A DNA stretch of 64,000 nucleotides, taken from positions 21,182,501 to 21,246,500 of the forward strand of contig NC_084766.1 in the NCBI RefSeq assembly GCF_028858725.1, given 5' to 3'. The notes below the pieces were generated by a model. It was given only the letters and a program-made list of their open reading frames with translations. It was not told the DNA's origin and made no database searches. The number at the start of each line of letters is the position of its first letter. Within the stretch, counting starts at the first letter, position 1. This stretch comes from Colius striatus. Taxonomy: Eukaryota > Chordata > Aves > Coliiformes > Coliidae. Shown here in pieces: positions 1 to 12,618 of this stretch. The position numbers were made by a program, and so were the translations under genes.

Positions 1-905
1 GACCTGTTGACAGATACAAATAGAAAAATGTTATTCCCCAACCTCCTGACATCCGTCGTTTAGATATTTGTAAATGTTAATAAGATCTCCCTTCAGTCTC
101 CTCTTTTCTAGACTGAACAGCCCAGTTCCTGCAGCCTTTCCTCATATGAAAGATGTTCCAGTCCCCTGATCATCTTGGTGGCCCTGCGCTGGATTCTGTC
201 CAGAAGTTCTCTGTCCCTCTTGAGCTGAGGAGCCCAGAACTGGACACAGGACTCCAGATGAGGCCTCACCAGGACAGAGTAGAGGGGGAGCAGAACCTCC
301 CTTGACCTGCTGGCCACACTCTTCTTGATGCATCCCAGGATGCCATTGGCCTTCTTGGCCACAAGGGCACATTGCTGGCTCATGGTTAGTTTATTATCAA
401 TCAGGACTCGCAGGTCTCTCTCTGCAGAGCTGCTCTTCAGCAGTTTGACCCCCAACCTGTACTGGTGCATGGGGTTGTTCCTTCCCAGATGCAGGACTCT
501 GCACTTGTCCTTGTGGAACCTCATGAGGTTCCTCTCTGCCCAACTCTCAAGCTGGTCAAGATCCCGCTGAATGGCAGCACAGCCTTCTGGGGAATCAATC
601 AGTCCTCCCAGTTTGGTGTCATCAGTGAACTTGCTGAGGGTACACTCTGTCCCCTCATCCAGGTCGTTGATGATGTTGAACAAGACTGGCCCCAGAACCG
701 ATGGCCCCAGACTGGCCCCAGAAACCCCACTGGCCACAGGTCTCCAACTCAATACTGTGCCATTGATCACCACCCTCTGGGCTCTGTCATTCAGTCAACT
801 CTCAATCCACCTCACTGTCCACTCATCCAAGCCACACTGCCTGAGCTTTCTGATGATGACATTATGGGAGACAGGGTCAAAAGCTTTGCTGGAGTCAAGG
901 TAGGT
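1..905 (-). mobile_element. CR1 LINE fragment, reverse-transcriptase 3' half, 5'-truncated and cut by the window edge
   Basis: This is an antisense copy of an avian CR1 non-LTR retrotransposon. On the minus strand an open frame at 773-108 (221 codons) encodes the middle and C-terminal part of the reverse transcriptase. The metal-binding FTDD box (FADD in most CR1s) is at about 629-618, followed by the stretch reading [18 protein letters not shown] and the C-terminal region with [12 protein letters not shown]. The 5' truncation is near 905, inside the motif-A block (DFSKAF). The left end of the window falls inside the element, so its 3' tail is not seen. Next to the FxDD box one codon is missing from the usual FNIFINDL stretch and a short local duplication is present, so the copy is dead. 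It closely resembles the copies near 5 kb and 56 kb and so belongs to the same subfamily. Confidence 0.95.
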
Positions 906-3825
906 AACTTTTTTGGATCACTTTTTATGCCCTATTAAATTGGTGTGCAACAGGCTGTCACTGAACATTTGTTCCACATTTTGCTGAATGCAGAATGAAT
1001 GCAAGGCAGCTGAACTACCTTCCCTGCAGAGAGTGAAGATGAACAAATCAGGAGCTGTGGCAGGGACTGAAAAAGAAAGGTGGAGGCTACCAGCAGCATG
1101 TGCTGCAGTGATGCTTATTTGGTGATTGTGGGAGAAGGAGGCAAGATGCTAGAGCTTATTATGTTGTCAGAGCTTTTATAATAGCCATTAAAGAAAAAAC
1201 AACCAAACAAAACAAGATAACAACAAAATTGTGGACTATATTGCTAATGAGGGGACAAGGGAAAAAAAAAGTCCTCATTTGGTGTCTCTCTTGTAACTGG
1301 GAAAAGTTTGATAGTGGATGGATGTTTTCAGAAAACAAATCATGAGCAACAGCTACCAGGAGTTACTATCAGCCTCAAGAGGAGGTGGATGGATGAACTG
1401 CATCAGCGAACCACACTAGTTCATGAAGCTTCTCCTTTAGCTGAATTTAATGTCGGACTTGCATCAAATCTGTTGGATAAAGGCATCTGACCTCCCTTAG
1501 TAACAATTCAGCATCCTTCATACCCCTAGGTCTCCCTACCTAGGAACTCTGTAGTAAAAGCCTTCTGTTGAGGAAACATGGATGAAATTTTCTGAAAAGA
1601 AAGATGGCATTAAAGTAGGTATGCTGTCAGGAGGAATGAAACTTGGGCTGTTGAAATGTGCCTAAATCTGTTCTGGAGACAGAAGCCTTCTACCTACCAG
1701 ACAGGTTTAGCATAGCTAATACCAATGTAAGTGTATTCTGTCACATCAGTATGCCTGTTTGTTCACCTCATCAAGCTGTGACACTGCAGAAGGACATACC
1801 TATCTCCAGCTGTCACCTTTAAATGGCTTTGCAGTACAAAGAACTTCCTGAGTCAAAGGGGGATAATAAATAGATCAGTACTTTTGTTTGTTTATTTTAA
1901 GAAATCAGGTGTATTTTGAATCCAAAGTCTTCCAGGTCTGCATAGTGCAGCAGGGGCACACTGGAGGTACCTGTACCGAGGGACTCATCCAGGCAGAGAG
2001 CAGAAGAGGGGCTCCATCTAATGGTTTGAGAACTCCTGCTCCAAATGAAAAAATTGAGAGAGGGACCTCAGGACAGCCTTGCTCAGGTTTCTGAGGCTTT
2101 GGAGATACTTTTGGAGAAATATCAAACGATAAGAAGATTTCACTAAAGAATACTACTCATCGCGGTATGGTCTCATTTAGACAGACATCAATTTCACTAT
2201 TTATTTCACCAAATACTGTGACTAATTTTTGAGCCTGATATTTGACAATTGAAAAATTCAGCTCAAATAGAAACTAAAATTTGATTGCATCATACAGGAT
2301 TTTCATTTTTGAAACCTGAAGGCCAAAGTGCTGCAGTCCCAGCAAAATTAATTTTACTCATCTCTATCTGACAAAGAAATCTTAAAATATTAGTAGAAGT
2401 ATTTTAAACTGAAAATATAAAATTCAAAAATAGACATGTCTTTGGACATTTGTTTAAAAAACATTCTGATTTTATTGTGTTTCTGCACATACATAGACAC
2501 AGTTGATGAAGCTTTACCTGTATGTCAGTTCCCAGGTCTGACCATCTTATTTTCTGTGATGGAAACAGGACTGTGAAAATTATTTAGTTCCAAATAGGAA
2601 ATAAAATCAGTCATAAACCAGATATTTCCTATCTCAGCTCTAATGTATGAGGACTTTTTTAATAGGTTTCACAGGTATTTGATAACTTCCCTTCTATTCC
2701 AGGAAAATACATAGATATAGTATAGTGTTTTGAAGGAAGAAAGCCTTTTGCAAAACATAGATTTACACTTAACTGCTGCTCTTTCTTCTTACTGTTCCAA
2801 AATTCCTTCTTGAACTAGAGCATTGCAATAGAGGTATAAGACAGTAAATGAGGATGTCATCCTAGGTAAACCCTGCTTCTCACTGTGCAGTTCACCAGGT
2901 TCTTTGTGCATCCATTTTTTACTCTTCCACCAATGTCTACATCTAAGCAATTATGAAGGCTTCCCTTTCCCTCTGGTTGGTCCACATGATTCTCTATAAT
3001 CCACTTATTTAGTAATTTTAAAATTAATTACTTCTATCAATAACTAAGGATATGTGGGGCTGGACAGCACGTAACAGAGGGAGGAAAAAGGAAATTGCAG
3101 TAATTACAGTCATCCAGCCTGGTAAGCCATTTAGCATCACTGGCAGACTTCATTCACATGATCTTGTGGGCAATCAGACAGAAAAAGTGGCATTGATTTT
3201 TCTTGACTTCCTCCTCCCCCCCGAGTTTCTGAATGAAGTCCCCTAACAGCATGAAAAAGCCCACCACTGTACTGGCAGCTCTGCAGCTAGCTCTCCCAAG
3301 GGCAGAGAAGCTGTCAGTGCAGCTGAGGACTTAAATTATATAGGCATCTGACATGCATCCTCTTCCTCTCTAATGCTCTCAGTTTTCCAGTCTTTGTTTC
3401 CTTACACTCTGCTGCTCTTGCTCATTTCATCTTTCCAACTATGAATCTGTCTTTATAGAACATGCCATATACCAGTGAAGAAGTAACACCTTAAATGCAA
3501 AATTCAAATTAACTCCACAGCAGTGCATATGGATCCTCAATTTGGCAGGAATTTAGATGAGATCTTGAAAGTTTCATTACATAAAATTTTGAGGTGTAAC
3601 GTTTTACAGTTTCACCAATTCATCTCGTAGATTCTTCCTATTTACAGTTTTAGCTGTGTGAAAATAGACTCAACATTAAATTTAGAGGTCCACCTGCTTC
3701 TGTTCGTTTATCACTAAGAATGCTTGTAAATGTGGCTGCTTAAAGTTCTTTCTCAAGACTGAATTTCAATTTAAAACACCAATATGTTTTCATAAAGTTA
3801 CTGAAAACATTGTTTGGGCTTTTAA
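906..3825. other. Intergenic AT-rich DNA, no gene seen
   Basis: No exon, RNA gene or recognisable repeat was found. Open frames here are at most about 70 codons and resemble nothing I know. There are short A-rich runs near 1190-1275. This stretch separates two CR1 insertions. Confidence 0.6.
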
Positions 3826-5917
3826 CACAGTCCAGGAGGTTCCTACAGATTGTTGATGACAACTTCCTGTCAAAGGTGATCGAGGAACCAATGAGGAGGA
3901 GTGTGCTGCTGGACCTGGTACTGACAAATAAGGAGGGCCTGGTTGGGGATGTGAAGGTTGGAGACAACCTCAGCTGCAGCGACCATGAGATGGTAGAGTT
4001 CAAGATCCTGTGGGGAAGAGGCAGAACACAAAGCAGGACCGTGACCCTGGATTTCAGGCAGGATGACTTTGGGCTCTTCAAAGATCTACTTGGACGGATC
4101 TCATGGGATATGATTCTAGAAGACAGAAGTGCCCATGAGAGCTGGTCAGTCTTCAAGCTCCACTTCCTCCAAGCCCAGGATCAGTGTGTCCCAATGCGCA
4201 AGAAAGGAGGAAAAGGAGGTAGGAGGCCTCCATGGATGAGCAAGGATCTGCTGGGACAACTCAGGCAGAATGCAGCCATCTATGAGAGATGGAAACAGGG
4301 GCTGGCTTATTGGGAAGAGTATAGGAACATTGCCAGGGCATGCAGAGGTGCAACAAGAAAGGCTAGAGCCCTTCTAGAATTAAATTTAGCCAGGGATGTT
4401 AAGGACAGTAATAAGGCATTTTTCAAGTACATCAGCAGCAGAAGGATGGCGAGGGGAAATGTGGGCCCGCTGCTAAACGCTGAGGGTGCCCTGGGATGCA
4501 GAAAAAGCCAAAGTATTGAATGCCTTCTTTGCTTCAGACTTTACAGCCAAGGCCGGCCCTCGGGAAGCCCAGTCCAGCAAGGATAACAGGATGGGCTGGA
4601 CAGCAGAGGACTTGCCCTGGGTGGAAGAGGAAGAGGTTAAAGACTTGTTGGCCAAGCTTAAGGCTCATAAGTCCTGATAGGATACATCCTAGAGTGCTGA
4701 GGGAGCTGGCTAATGTAATTGCTAAGCCTCTCTCCATCATTTTTGAACAATCATTTAGGACAAGTGAGGTGCCTGAGGACTGGAGAAAGGTCAATGTCAC
4801 GCCAGTCTTCAAAAGGGCAGGAAGGACGACCCAGGAAACTACAGGCAGGTCAGCCTCACCTCCATCCCTGGAAAAGTGATGGAACAAATCATCCTGAATG
4901 TTATCACTGAACATATGAAGGAAAAGATGGTTATCAGGGGGAGTCAACATGGCTTCACCAAGGGGAAATCCTGTTTGACCAACCTGATGGCCTTCTACGA
5001 GTGCATAACCGGCTAAGGGGAAAGCAGTGGATGTCATCTACCTTGACTTCAGCAAGGCTTTTGACACTGTCTCCCATAACATCCTCATCAGAAAGCTCAA
5101 GCAGTGTGGCTTGGAAGAGTGGACAGTGAGGTGGATCAAGAGCTGCCCAGAGGGTGGTGCTTGAGAGTTGGGCAGAGAGGAACCTCATGAGGTTCCACAA
5201 GGACAAGTGCAGAGCCCTGCATCTGGGAAGGAACAACCCCATGCACCAGTACAGGCTGGGGGTCAAACTGCTGAAGAGCAGCTCTGCAGAGAGAGACCTG
5301 GGAGTCCTGATTGATAATAAGCTAAACATGAGCCAGCAATGTGCCCTTGTGGCCAAGAAGGCCAATGGCATTCTGGGATGCATCAAGAAGAGTGTGGCCA
5401 GCAGGTCGAGGGAGGTTCTTCTCCCCCTCTGCTCTGCCCTGGTGAGGCCTCATCTGGAGTCGTGTGTCCAGTTTTGGGCTCCTCAGCTCAAGAGGGACAG
5501 GGAAGTGCTGGAGAGAGTCCAGCACAGGGCCACCAAGATGATCAGGGGACTGGAACATCTTTCATATGAGGAAAGGCTGCGGGAACTGGGGCTGTTTAGT
5601 CTGGAGAAGAGTAGATTGAGGGGAGATCTTATTAACATTTATAAATATCTAAAGGGTGGGTGTCAGGAGGTTGGGACATCCCTTTTTTCTATTGTAGCTA
5701 GCAACAGGACAAGGGGTAATGGGATGAAGCTGGAACACAAAAAGTTCCACTTAAATATAAGAAAAAACTATTTTACTCTGAGGGTGAGGGAGCAGTGGAA
5801 CAGGCTGCCCAGACGGGTTGTGGAGTCCCCTTCCTTGGAGGTCTTCAAGACCCGCCTGGACATGTTCCTATGCAATCTGATCTAGGTGAACCTGCTTCTG
5901 CAGGTGGTTGGACTGGC
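3826..5917 (+). mobile_element. CR1 LINE, longest copy in the window: endonuclease C-terminus through reverse transcriptase, internally deleted
   Basis: This is a sense copy of CR1 ORF2. The frame at 3810-4586 begins in the C-terminal part of the apurinic-type endonuclease: the LDLVLTNKEGLVG block, then the catalytic Ser-Asp-His triplet (CSDHEMVEF) at 3978-3986. The linker between endonuclease and RT follows. A frameshift around 4480-4490 moves the reading to the frame containing KVLNAFFASDFTAK. More shifts follow before the RT start (HPRVLRELAN, near 4690). Motif A (VIYLDFSKAFD) is at about 5033-5065. The FxDD box is lost in a roughly 200-bp deletion at the junction near 5155. The RT C-terminus is open at 5154-5885, ending in FLCNLI. 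The usual 3' tail is missing: the element stops in GGTTGGACTGG at 5917 and abuts an inverted CR1. It is non-functional. Confidence 0.93.
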
Positions 5918-6630
5918 TTCATCCCATTACCCCTTGTCCTGTTGCCAGGGAGAAGAAACTCCCTTGACCTGCTGCCCACACTCTTTTTGGCCACAAGGGC
6001 ACATTGCTGGCTCATGGTTAGTTTATTATCAACCAGGACTTCCAGGTGTCTCTCCACAGAGCTGGTCTCCAGCAGGTCACACTCAGCCTGTACTGGTGCA
6101 TTGGGTTGTTCCTTCCCAGATGCAGGACTCTGCACTTGTCCTTGTTGAACCTTATGAGGTTCTTCTTTGCCCAACTCTCAAGCCAGTTGAATGGCAGCAC
6201 AGCCTTCTGGGAAATCAGCTAGTCCTCCCAATTTGGTGTCATGAGTGAACTTGCTGAGGGTACACTCTGTCCCCTCATCCAGGTCGTTGATGATGTTGAA
6301 CAAGACTGGCCCCAGAACCAATCCCTGTGGAACTCCACTGGCCATAGGCCTCCAATTTTATTCTGTGCCATTGATCACCACCCTCTGGGTTCTGTCATTG
6401 AGCCAGTTCCCAATCCACTTCACCGTCCATTCATTCAACCTGAGCTTTCAGATGTTATGAGAGATGGTACCAAAAGCCCTACTGAAGTCAAAGTAGATGA
6501 CATCTGCTGTTCTCCTCTCATCTAGCCAGCCAGTTATGCCATCATAGAAGGCTATCAGGTTGGTCAAACAGGATTTCCCCTTGATGAAGCCATGTTGACT
6601 CCCCCTGATAATCATCTTTTCCTTCATATG
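5918..6630 (-). mobile_element. CR1 LINE fragment, inverted and tail-to-tail with the preceding copy
   Basis: This is an antisense CR1 of the same subfamily. Reading leftwards from 6630 it begins at the block encoding KGKSCLTNL, continues through motif A and the FNIINDLDE region, and reaches SVGSRSRE near 5960. It then jumps across an internal deletion of roughly 300 bp to the near-3' block that codes for NRTRGNGMK (5918-5945). It lacks the 3' UTR and tail. Several in-frame deletions and stops make it inert. With the neighbouring sense copy it forms a large inverted repeat. Confidence 0.9.
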
Positions 6631-9600
6631 ATAAGTACTTGCTAGGGAATAGGTTGAGCTTTAATAATTATAAAAGCTTCTCCTATAGGACCTATTCAAT
6701 TCATCTGTGCTCTATCCCGTGGGAAGAGCTCTTAGCAGCTGCTTCTTTTTAAAGAAAGGACAATCTCAGATCTGTGGGATAGATTTGCCAGCTAAATAGT
6801 TTTACTTTTCTTTCACTGTTGCATCCCATTGTAAAGAAAAGCTCCAGTATTCACAGTGCTAGTTTTCTACACGGAGACCTCAATTGTTCCACCTTAAATA
6901 TATAAAACCTTTACAACTTGCTTCTTTTCAACATTCTCCACAGGCTAAACTGAAAACAAACACTGTATACGCAGAACTTTATTCTTACATTCTGGCTGAC
7001 ATACAATTAAAACTTTAAAATATATTTGTCCTTTTAGTATTAATATGTTCAGATGCTCCAGTGAAGACTGTGACAAAACATATCAGATGAAACACTTGTG
7101 ACCTTAAGGATTTTTAATTCTTATTTAGAAATTTATGTAATACTTGACTGGTTTTAATTTATCGTAGTCTTCATGTTGCCAGCAAGACCCGCTGCAGGTG
7201 TTTTAGTAGAAACACTAGAAATTTTAAAAACCTCATTTCCAGGGATCTTAACAAGAAAAAAAAAGTCTAGTCCTACTTTCTTTCACTTTAGCTCAAATCA
7301 ATATTATCAAAAGAATAACAAAAAACCCACTTGGTGAAGGAAATATTTTTCTTTGGGATAATCCAAAAATACTTACATGGTAGGGTATGCACATTATCCA
7401 AATTTAAGTATCTAGCTTCACCTCCGCCTCCTCCTGAGCAGCTACTCCTCCCAAGTGACCTGTGAGCTGTTTTGCATACCACAGGCTACAGTAGGGAAAG
7501 TGCAGGAAATCAGTTATGCCCCCATCTGTAAACAAAAAGTGTTCCTAGAGACTTTGCTCTGCCATCCTCCTTTCCTTCACTCCACTCAGCAGCATGAAAG
7601 TGACTGTCTAGCATGCTAAAGGATTGACTTCATTCAGTAATTATGCTCTAAAACTCTCAATAAGGAATTGTCTCCTCACTGGCAGGAAGGAGACTTTCTC
7701 AGAAACATCTGCTGTGATTATTGAGCACAGGTATCTGTCTTGCTCCACCATCCCACTCAATCAGAACGTTAATAACTTCTTTTAAAATCAACTCTTGCAA
7801 TTTTCTATGAGCAGAACTACCCAGTGTGAAACAATGTGGCTTGTCACTGAAAGACAACCTGTCTATACCCTTCTCCATTTTGGAGGGAGATTGCCCACAG
7901 TCATTCACAGGTATGTTACCCTGCCTACAAAATGACATGCTAAAATAGTCTCTTATATAATGTAATTATACCTTAGTTCATATTGCAAAAATGATGAAAT
8001 TCAAACCACTGCTGGGAAACACCTTTCTCTGACATTAAAACTAAAATGCTTCACAATAATATTAAGCTATAGAGTACAGTTGAAGAGAAAAAGAACAAAC
8101 AAAAAACTAAAACAAAAAAAGAAGAAAAAAATAGTGAAATGGAAGGAGGTAGGGAAAATGTATGGAATAGTGTGATTAGAGGTGAGATATGAGTTGTCTC
8201 AAAGCCCCTGAGCAGGTACCTGGGACTCCAGCTGCCTTTTTGGTAGTTCCAGTTGACAAAAGAGAGATCATCTGGCAACTCTTCATCGTGTTGGAGCTGA
8301 AGCAAGGCTGAGCAGGTGGTTTGCACCTCTTCTTTCCCCTCTACAACTGGGTGAAAACTGAGTCTAGTCCAAAGGCAAGAGAGTACTTGTTTTGTGCCAT
8401 GTAATTCATATGTTGGTGTGTTTCAGCATTTCTACAATATAAAGAAAACACTGCTGAAAATATCTACCAAAAAGCAGAATTCACAATTTAGTCTCACTGG
8501 TATGAGATCTTCTGGAATCAGAGTACCACTAAGCTGTGCTCAGTACAATTAAAATCCAAGGTTTTAGTAACCTAGTAAACTGATCAGTAAACAATTGATA
8601 ACTTTGCTTGGATAGCCTATTGCTTATTGACATAGTAATGTATACAACAAATGAAAAAGAAGTGCCCTAAATGCAAGATAATAGTGTAAAATAGTATTTT
8701 AAATAGCATAATGGTTCTAAAGATGTGAGTTCGGAGTGGTGATGCTCTCTTTTCAAACAGAAGTAATCATGGAGTGCTCTAGACCTCTATTAAACAAGAA
8801 AGCTTAACAGTCAGCTTCTGGATGAAAGAGAGAGGGAAAGAGAGTCACTCACAGAGGCAAAAAGTCCTAATGCATAGGAAAGCTGCATAATTAATGATAG
8901 ATATTTTAAAGGCATGAATTGCAATTCCCATGTAAGCTTTAGAAATAATTTACCCTGGCAATATTTCTGACAAGGTAGGGAGGGCACCCACTGAGACTTA
9001 TGTATATTAAGACAGAAATTTAAAGATAAACAAATACCAAAAGGTTATGGCTTGTCCTTCAGTGGAAATTAATTAGGCTTGTTTGACAGGCAGAATCTGT
9101 TATTGATTTGTAAGCTAACATAAAACCCTAAATCTAGCAACTGCTGAGAGTCAAGTTAAGAACTTGAATTTTGCTTGTATTTAGTTAAAAAATACGTCCC
9201 AAACATGTTTTACAGTTGAAAACCACGTTCATGCCAGTTCTCCAAAGATGCATCATCAGAAGAAGAGAGATACAGATGTGGCTGTTGCTCTAACCACAAC
9301 TAACTGTCAGCTTATATCAGGGACCACCTTAAGAAAACACCTACATGTTAAAAAGCTCAGGATCAAGAAGAGAGCCCCAAGGAGCAGTTTAAGGCTCCTT
9401 CTCTACTACAAATAAAATCAGCGGACAATGTGAAAGAAATATAATCAGAAAATGGAGACTTGAAGTAGACCTTTTCTCCCATATGCAAAGTCTACTGTGA
9501 AGTTGTAAACGCAGTTTACCCTAAAAATTCAGTGTCATACAATACAGAAAATAAAACTGGAATCTGTAGTTGAGGTTTTCATGACCACTTAATAGATTCA

Positions 9601-11480
9601 ATACTTTATGTCTTAAATTGCAACAAACAGAGCAAGTGTTGATAACTCTTGTACTTCGATTATTAGTCTCTTGCTCTTTAGTGTCTCCTAGTAGCCAAGA
9701 AAACACACAAGAAGATAAGCTTTCATCACATACCTCTATTTAAATCTGTGGCACTCTTATCTGTGAAGAAAATCTTGAAAGCAAAAACCCACACACATCA
9801 TCCAGGTAGATAGAGAACACTTGATATCCATCTTAGTCCCAAATTCTGTTTTGCTCCGTGTAGCTCATCACTGGTAGCTCATCACATTTTTTACTTGTAA
9901 AAATACCTTTAGTCTTCTGGTAGGGTTTCTTCTGTGACTTAGGGTAGGCATCAGTTCTTCTTCAGTGACAGCCCTCTCTCTAGGTATTACAATTTGGTAC
10001 TATTGTGCCTCCCAGAAACATGGGAGCTCTCAAAAGTTTCAATGTAGGATTTTTTCCAGAAAAATCGCTGAGTGTTCAAGTACCCTCATCTACAGAAAGG
10101 ACTAGGAAATAATTTATTTTCTTTCTGTCCTTTTTGCAGATAAACAAAGACCCTAGTGAGAACTACTGTCTCTTTCTGAAAGTGTTCCTTTATGATCCCA
10201 AATTTATCTAGTTCTTTTCTGAGCTTATAGTCAGTTTTACTGACTAATCCCCCACAAATCCCCCAAAACTTTTAAGGATAGGACTCAGATAACAGTTCAG
10301 ATACATCTGAGTGTTCAGCCTGATGCAATAGCTGAAAGTATAGACAGCCCACTTTATTTTCAGTGAAGGTTCTGGTAATCTCTAAAAGTACTCAGTGCAT
10401 TCTGTGCCCCTCATTGAGTATAAACTGAAAGGAGTTGAATGCATTGTTCTGATATCACACATCTGGCTGATTATCACAAACCCAATTATAACCAACAGTT
10501 GACCTGACAGTTAAGATCAATCTGGCCAGAAAAGCCTCAGAATATCCATTTACTAACAGTCCCCATTGATATATAAACAAGTGTGACGCTGTGACCTGGC
10601 CAGATGAAACTAAGCACCTTAAACTCAGATATCCTGGGAAGTGCTCCCAGGAAGGCTTGAAGTCACTAAAATGGGAGAAGATCTAAGTAAGTAGGCATAA
10701 GAGAACTCCTCCCTAGGTGATGTTTTTTTTAATGCTACTTGGAAAGCATTCTGGATAGATTAAAGCAAAACCTTCAAAACCACTCTCCTACTTTCAATCT
10801 GAGAATGAAAACTTCTGAAAACTCCTGAAAAGTGCCAACTTGCAGGTGAATGCTCAGCTATAATTTAGCATCAGCACTCCTGACTGCTGGCCAGCTCTCT
10901 GCTGGTTTGCAGGAAAATGGTTCTATCTCAAACTTCACGCAAGAAGCACCATGAAACAGGTTTCAGGGAATATTGATTCTGTCACCAGCATGAGGAAGTT
11001 GAGTGCTTTACTATTCAATCTCGGGAAAACTTGATTGAGCAGCTTACTCATCTGACAGTCAGGCAAATTCCTGCAGTGTACACTGAGAGTGCAAATGGAG
11101 GATTCCTATTGCAAAGAGCTCTCATGGCATAGATTTTAATATTGCATTTATTGCCATTGTTGACTGTGAAACGGGAGTAAAAGGAACAGTCCTGAGCTAC
11201 TTAATTGGAACTAATGAAGACATGAGTGCTGTCATATAATCGTATGATGTCCCACGAATTTCTTGGTATTTCTTGCACTGGCAATTACCAAGGATGAGTT
11301 ACAGTCAGCACAGCAGAAATAATCTAAGGAGAAACCCCTCATTGCCTCAATGGCCTTCTGCCTACAGGCACAAGAGCTGTGTGGTATTTCTATGCAGCAG
11401 TTGCTTCCAGTGAAGCAGCCTTTTCAGTGCAGCTCGAAGGAGCACGCTGCACACCTGGAACACTGTAACCGCCTAACACC
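6631..11480. other. Intergenic AT-rich DNA upstream of the first CpG island
   Basis: No gene or clear transposon was recognised. Small features: an A-rich tract at about 8085-8130 and a 12-bp unit (GTAGCTCATCAC) repeated at 9860-9871 and 9874-9885. In other vertebrates ANKRD1 lies on this side of PCGF5, but no ankyrin-repeat exon is readable here. Confidence 0.55.
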
Positions 11481-12399
11481 CCAACGTTGAAGTTTTCCTG
11501 ATCCGGCGCGCTAAGAGCACGCGAAGCAAGGGTCCTTTTCCTCACTGACGGGTAATGTTATGCTCCCGCCACAGCGGTAGTCCTCGGCCCCTCCCGTTAC
11601 CCAGCGGGGGCCGAAGGGAGCAAATCCTTCTTCCTGGCAGGGAAAACCAAGCACATAAACAACGCGGAGCGCGGCGGCGAGTGGAAGCCCCTCCTTCCCA
11701 GGCGTTACCCTTGACAGGAGCTGTACCGCTAACAAGGGCGTCAGCCCTCACCCTGCGAAGGAGGCGCGCAGAGGAAAAGTCCCTGGGTCCTCACCGCGGA
11801 GCCGCGGGAGGAAAGCCCCCAGTTACATAAGGCCTCCAGGAGAAGCGCTGGAGAGCGGAGCCGCGGCCACCACGGCGGATAACACCACCGGTCCCCGCTC
11901 CGTCACGTCCTTTTTCCCCCTCATCAGAGAGCAGCTGACAACGCTCCCACTGCCCCTCCGGCCACTGAGGGAGCTTCCCGAAACTAGCCGCCGCCCCCCC
12001 CCCCCCCAGCGTCTCCGGCAAGAGAGGATGGCGGGGCAGAGAGCGGGCAGCGGCTTGGCGCCGGCCTCGCCTCCTCAACAGGCATGCGCGGCCGCGGGGG
12101 CGCGTGCGCCTGCCGGGCCCCCGCCAGCGCGCCGAGCATGCGCGGAGGCGGCGGGCGGGTGGTTGGTGGCGGCGGGCGCTGGCGGAGTCCGTGGGGCGGC
12201 GGGCAGGCGCGCGCCCCCCGTGCCCCGCCGCGGCGCTGCGCTGCGCAGCCCACCGCGGGCTCCGGCGGCAGCCGAGTGGTGCCGGGGACCGTCGCGCCGG
12301 CAGCGCCCGAGCCAGGCTGTGCCCCAGTTTGTGTCCAATCAGAGAGTGAAGTGCGTGCACCGAGCGGGGCGGCAATGCGTAAACAAGCCCCGGGAAACT

Positions 12400-12618
12400 C
12401 CTCCGCCCCCCGCTCTCTCCTCCGCGCCGCGCCCGCCCGCTCCCCGCAGCCTTCCCCCGCCGCCCGCCAACAACTCCGGGGAGGCGCGCGCTCCCGCCGC
12501 CCAACCGCCTCAGCCGCCCTCCCCTCCCCCCGCCCGCCCAGCCGGCGCCGCCCGCGCTGCCACACGCACCCCACTCCCGCACCCGCCCGCGGGTGCCTGT
12601 GGCCTCTCGAGGGGGAAG
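12400..12618 (+). other. PCGF5: Candidate non-coding first exon ending at a strong donor
   Basis: The right boundary is the donor GAAG|GTAAGG, intron starting at 12619. The left boundary is only estimated: a CCAAT box at 12335-12339 would normally sit some 60-100 bp before initiation, which puts starts near 12400-12440. The exon has no PCGF5 coding sequence. If spliced to the acceptor at 43956/43957 it would give a leader feeding the PCGF5 start-codon exon, with an intron of about 31.3 kb. The link is inferred from strand and order only. Confidence 0.45.
12517..12539 (-). other. C-rich i-motif / G-quadruplex candidate in the island 1 core
   Basis: Five C-runs of 3, 4, 6, 3 and 3 bases are separated by single bases (17-19, 21-24, 26-31, 33-35 and 37-39 after 12500). 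The opposite strand is therefore a G-quadruplex candidate with one-base loops. It lies within the predicted first exon, about 80 bp upstream of the donor. A 14-C run at 11994-12007 lies further upstream. Confidence 0.55.

Noticed and set aside
108-773. 221-codon minus-strand frame as a host gene
   Set aside because: It is CR1 reverse transcriptase, 5'-truncated and with indels next to the FxDD box.
325-938. Plus-strand frames opposite CR1 copies, and similar shadows near 5.3, 6.1 and 56.4 kb
   Set aside because: They are antisense or off-frame readings of the same CR1 sequence.
5154-5885. 243-codon plus-strand frame as a host gene
   Set aside because: It is the C-terminal CR1 reverse transcriptase lying beyond an internal deletion; the RT core is missing.
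906-11480. ANKRD1, the expected left neighbour of PCGF5
   Set aside because: No ankyrin-repeat coding sequence was found on either strand; the gene is probably outside the window.
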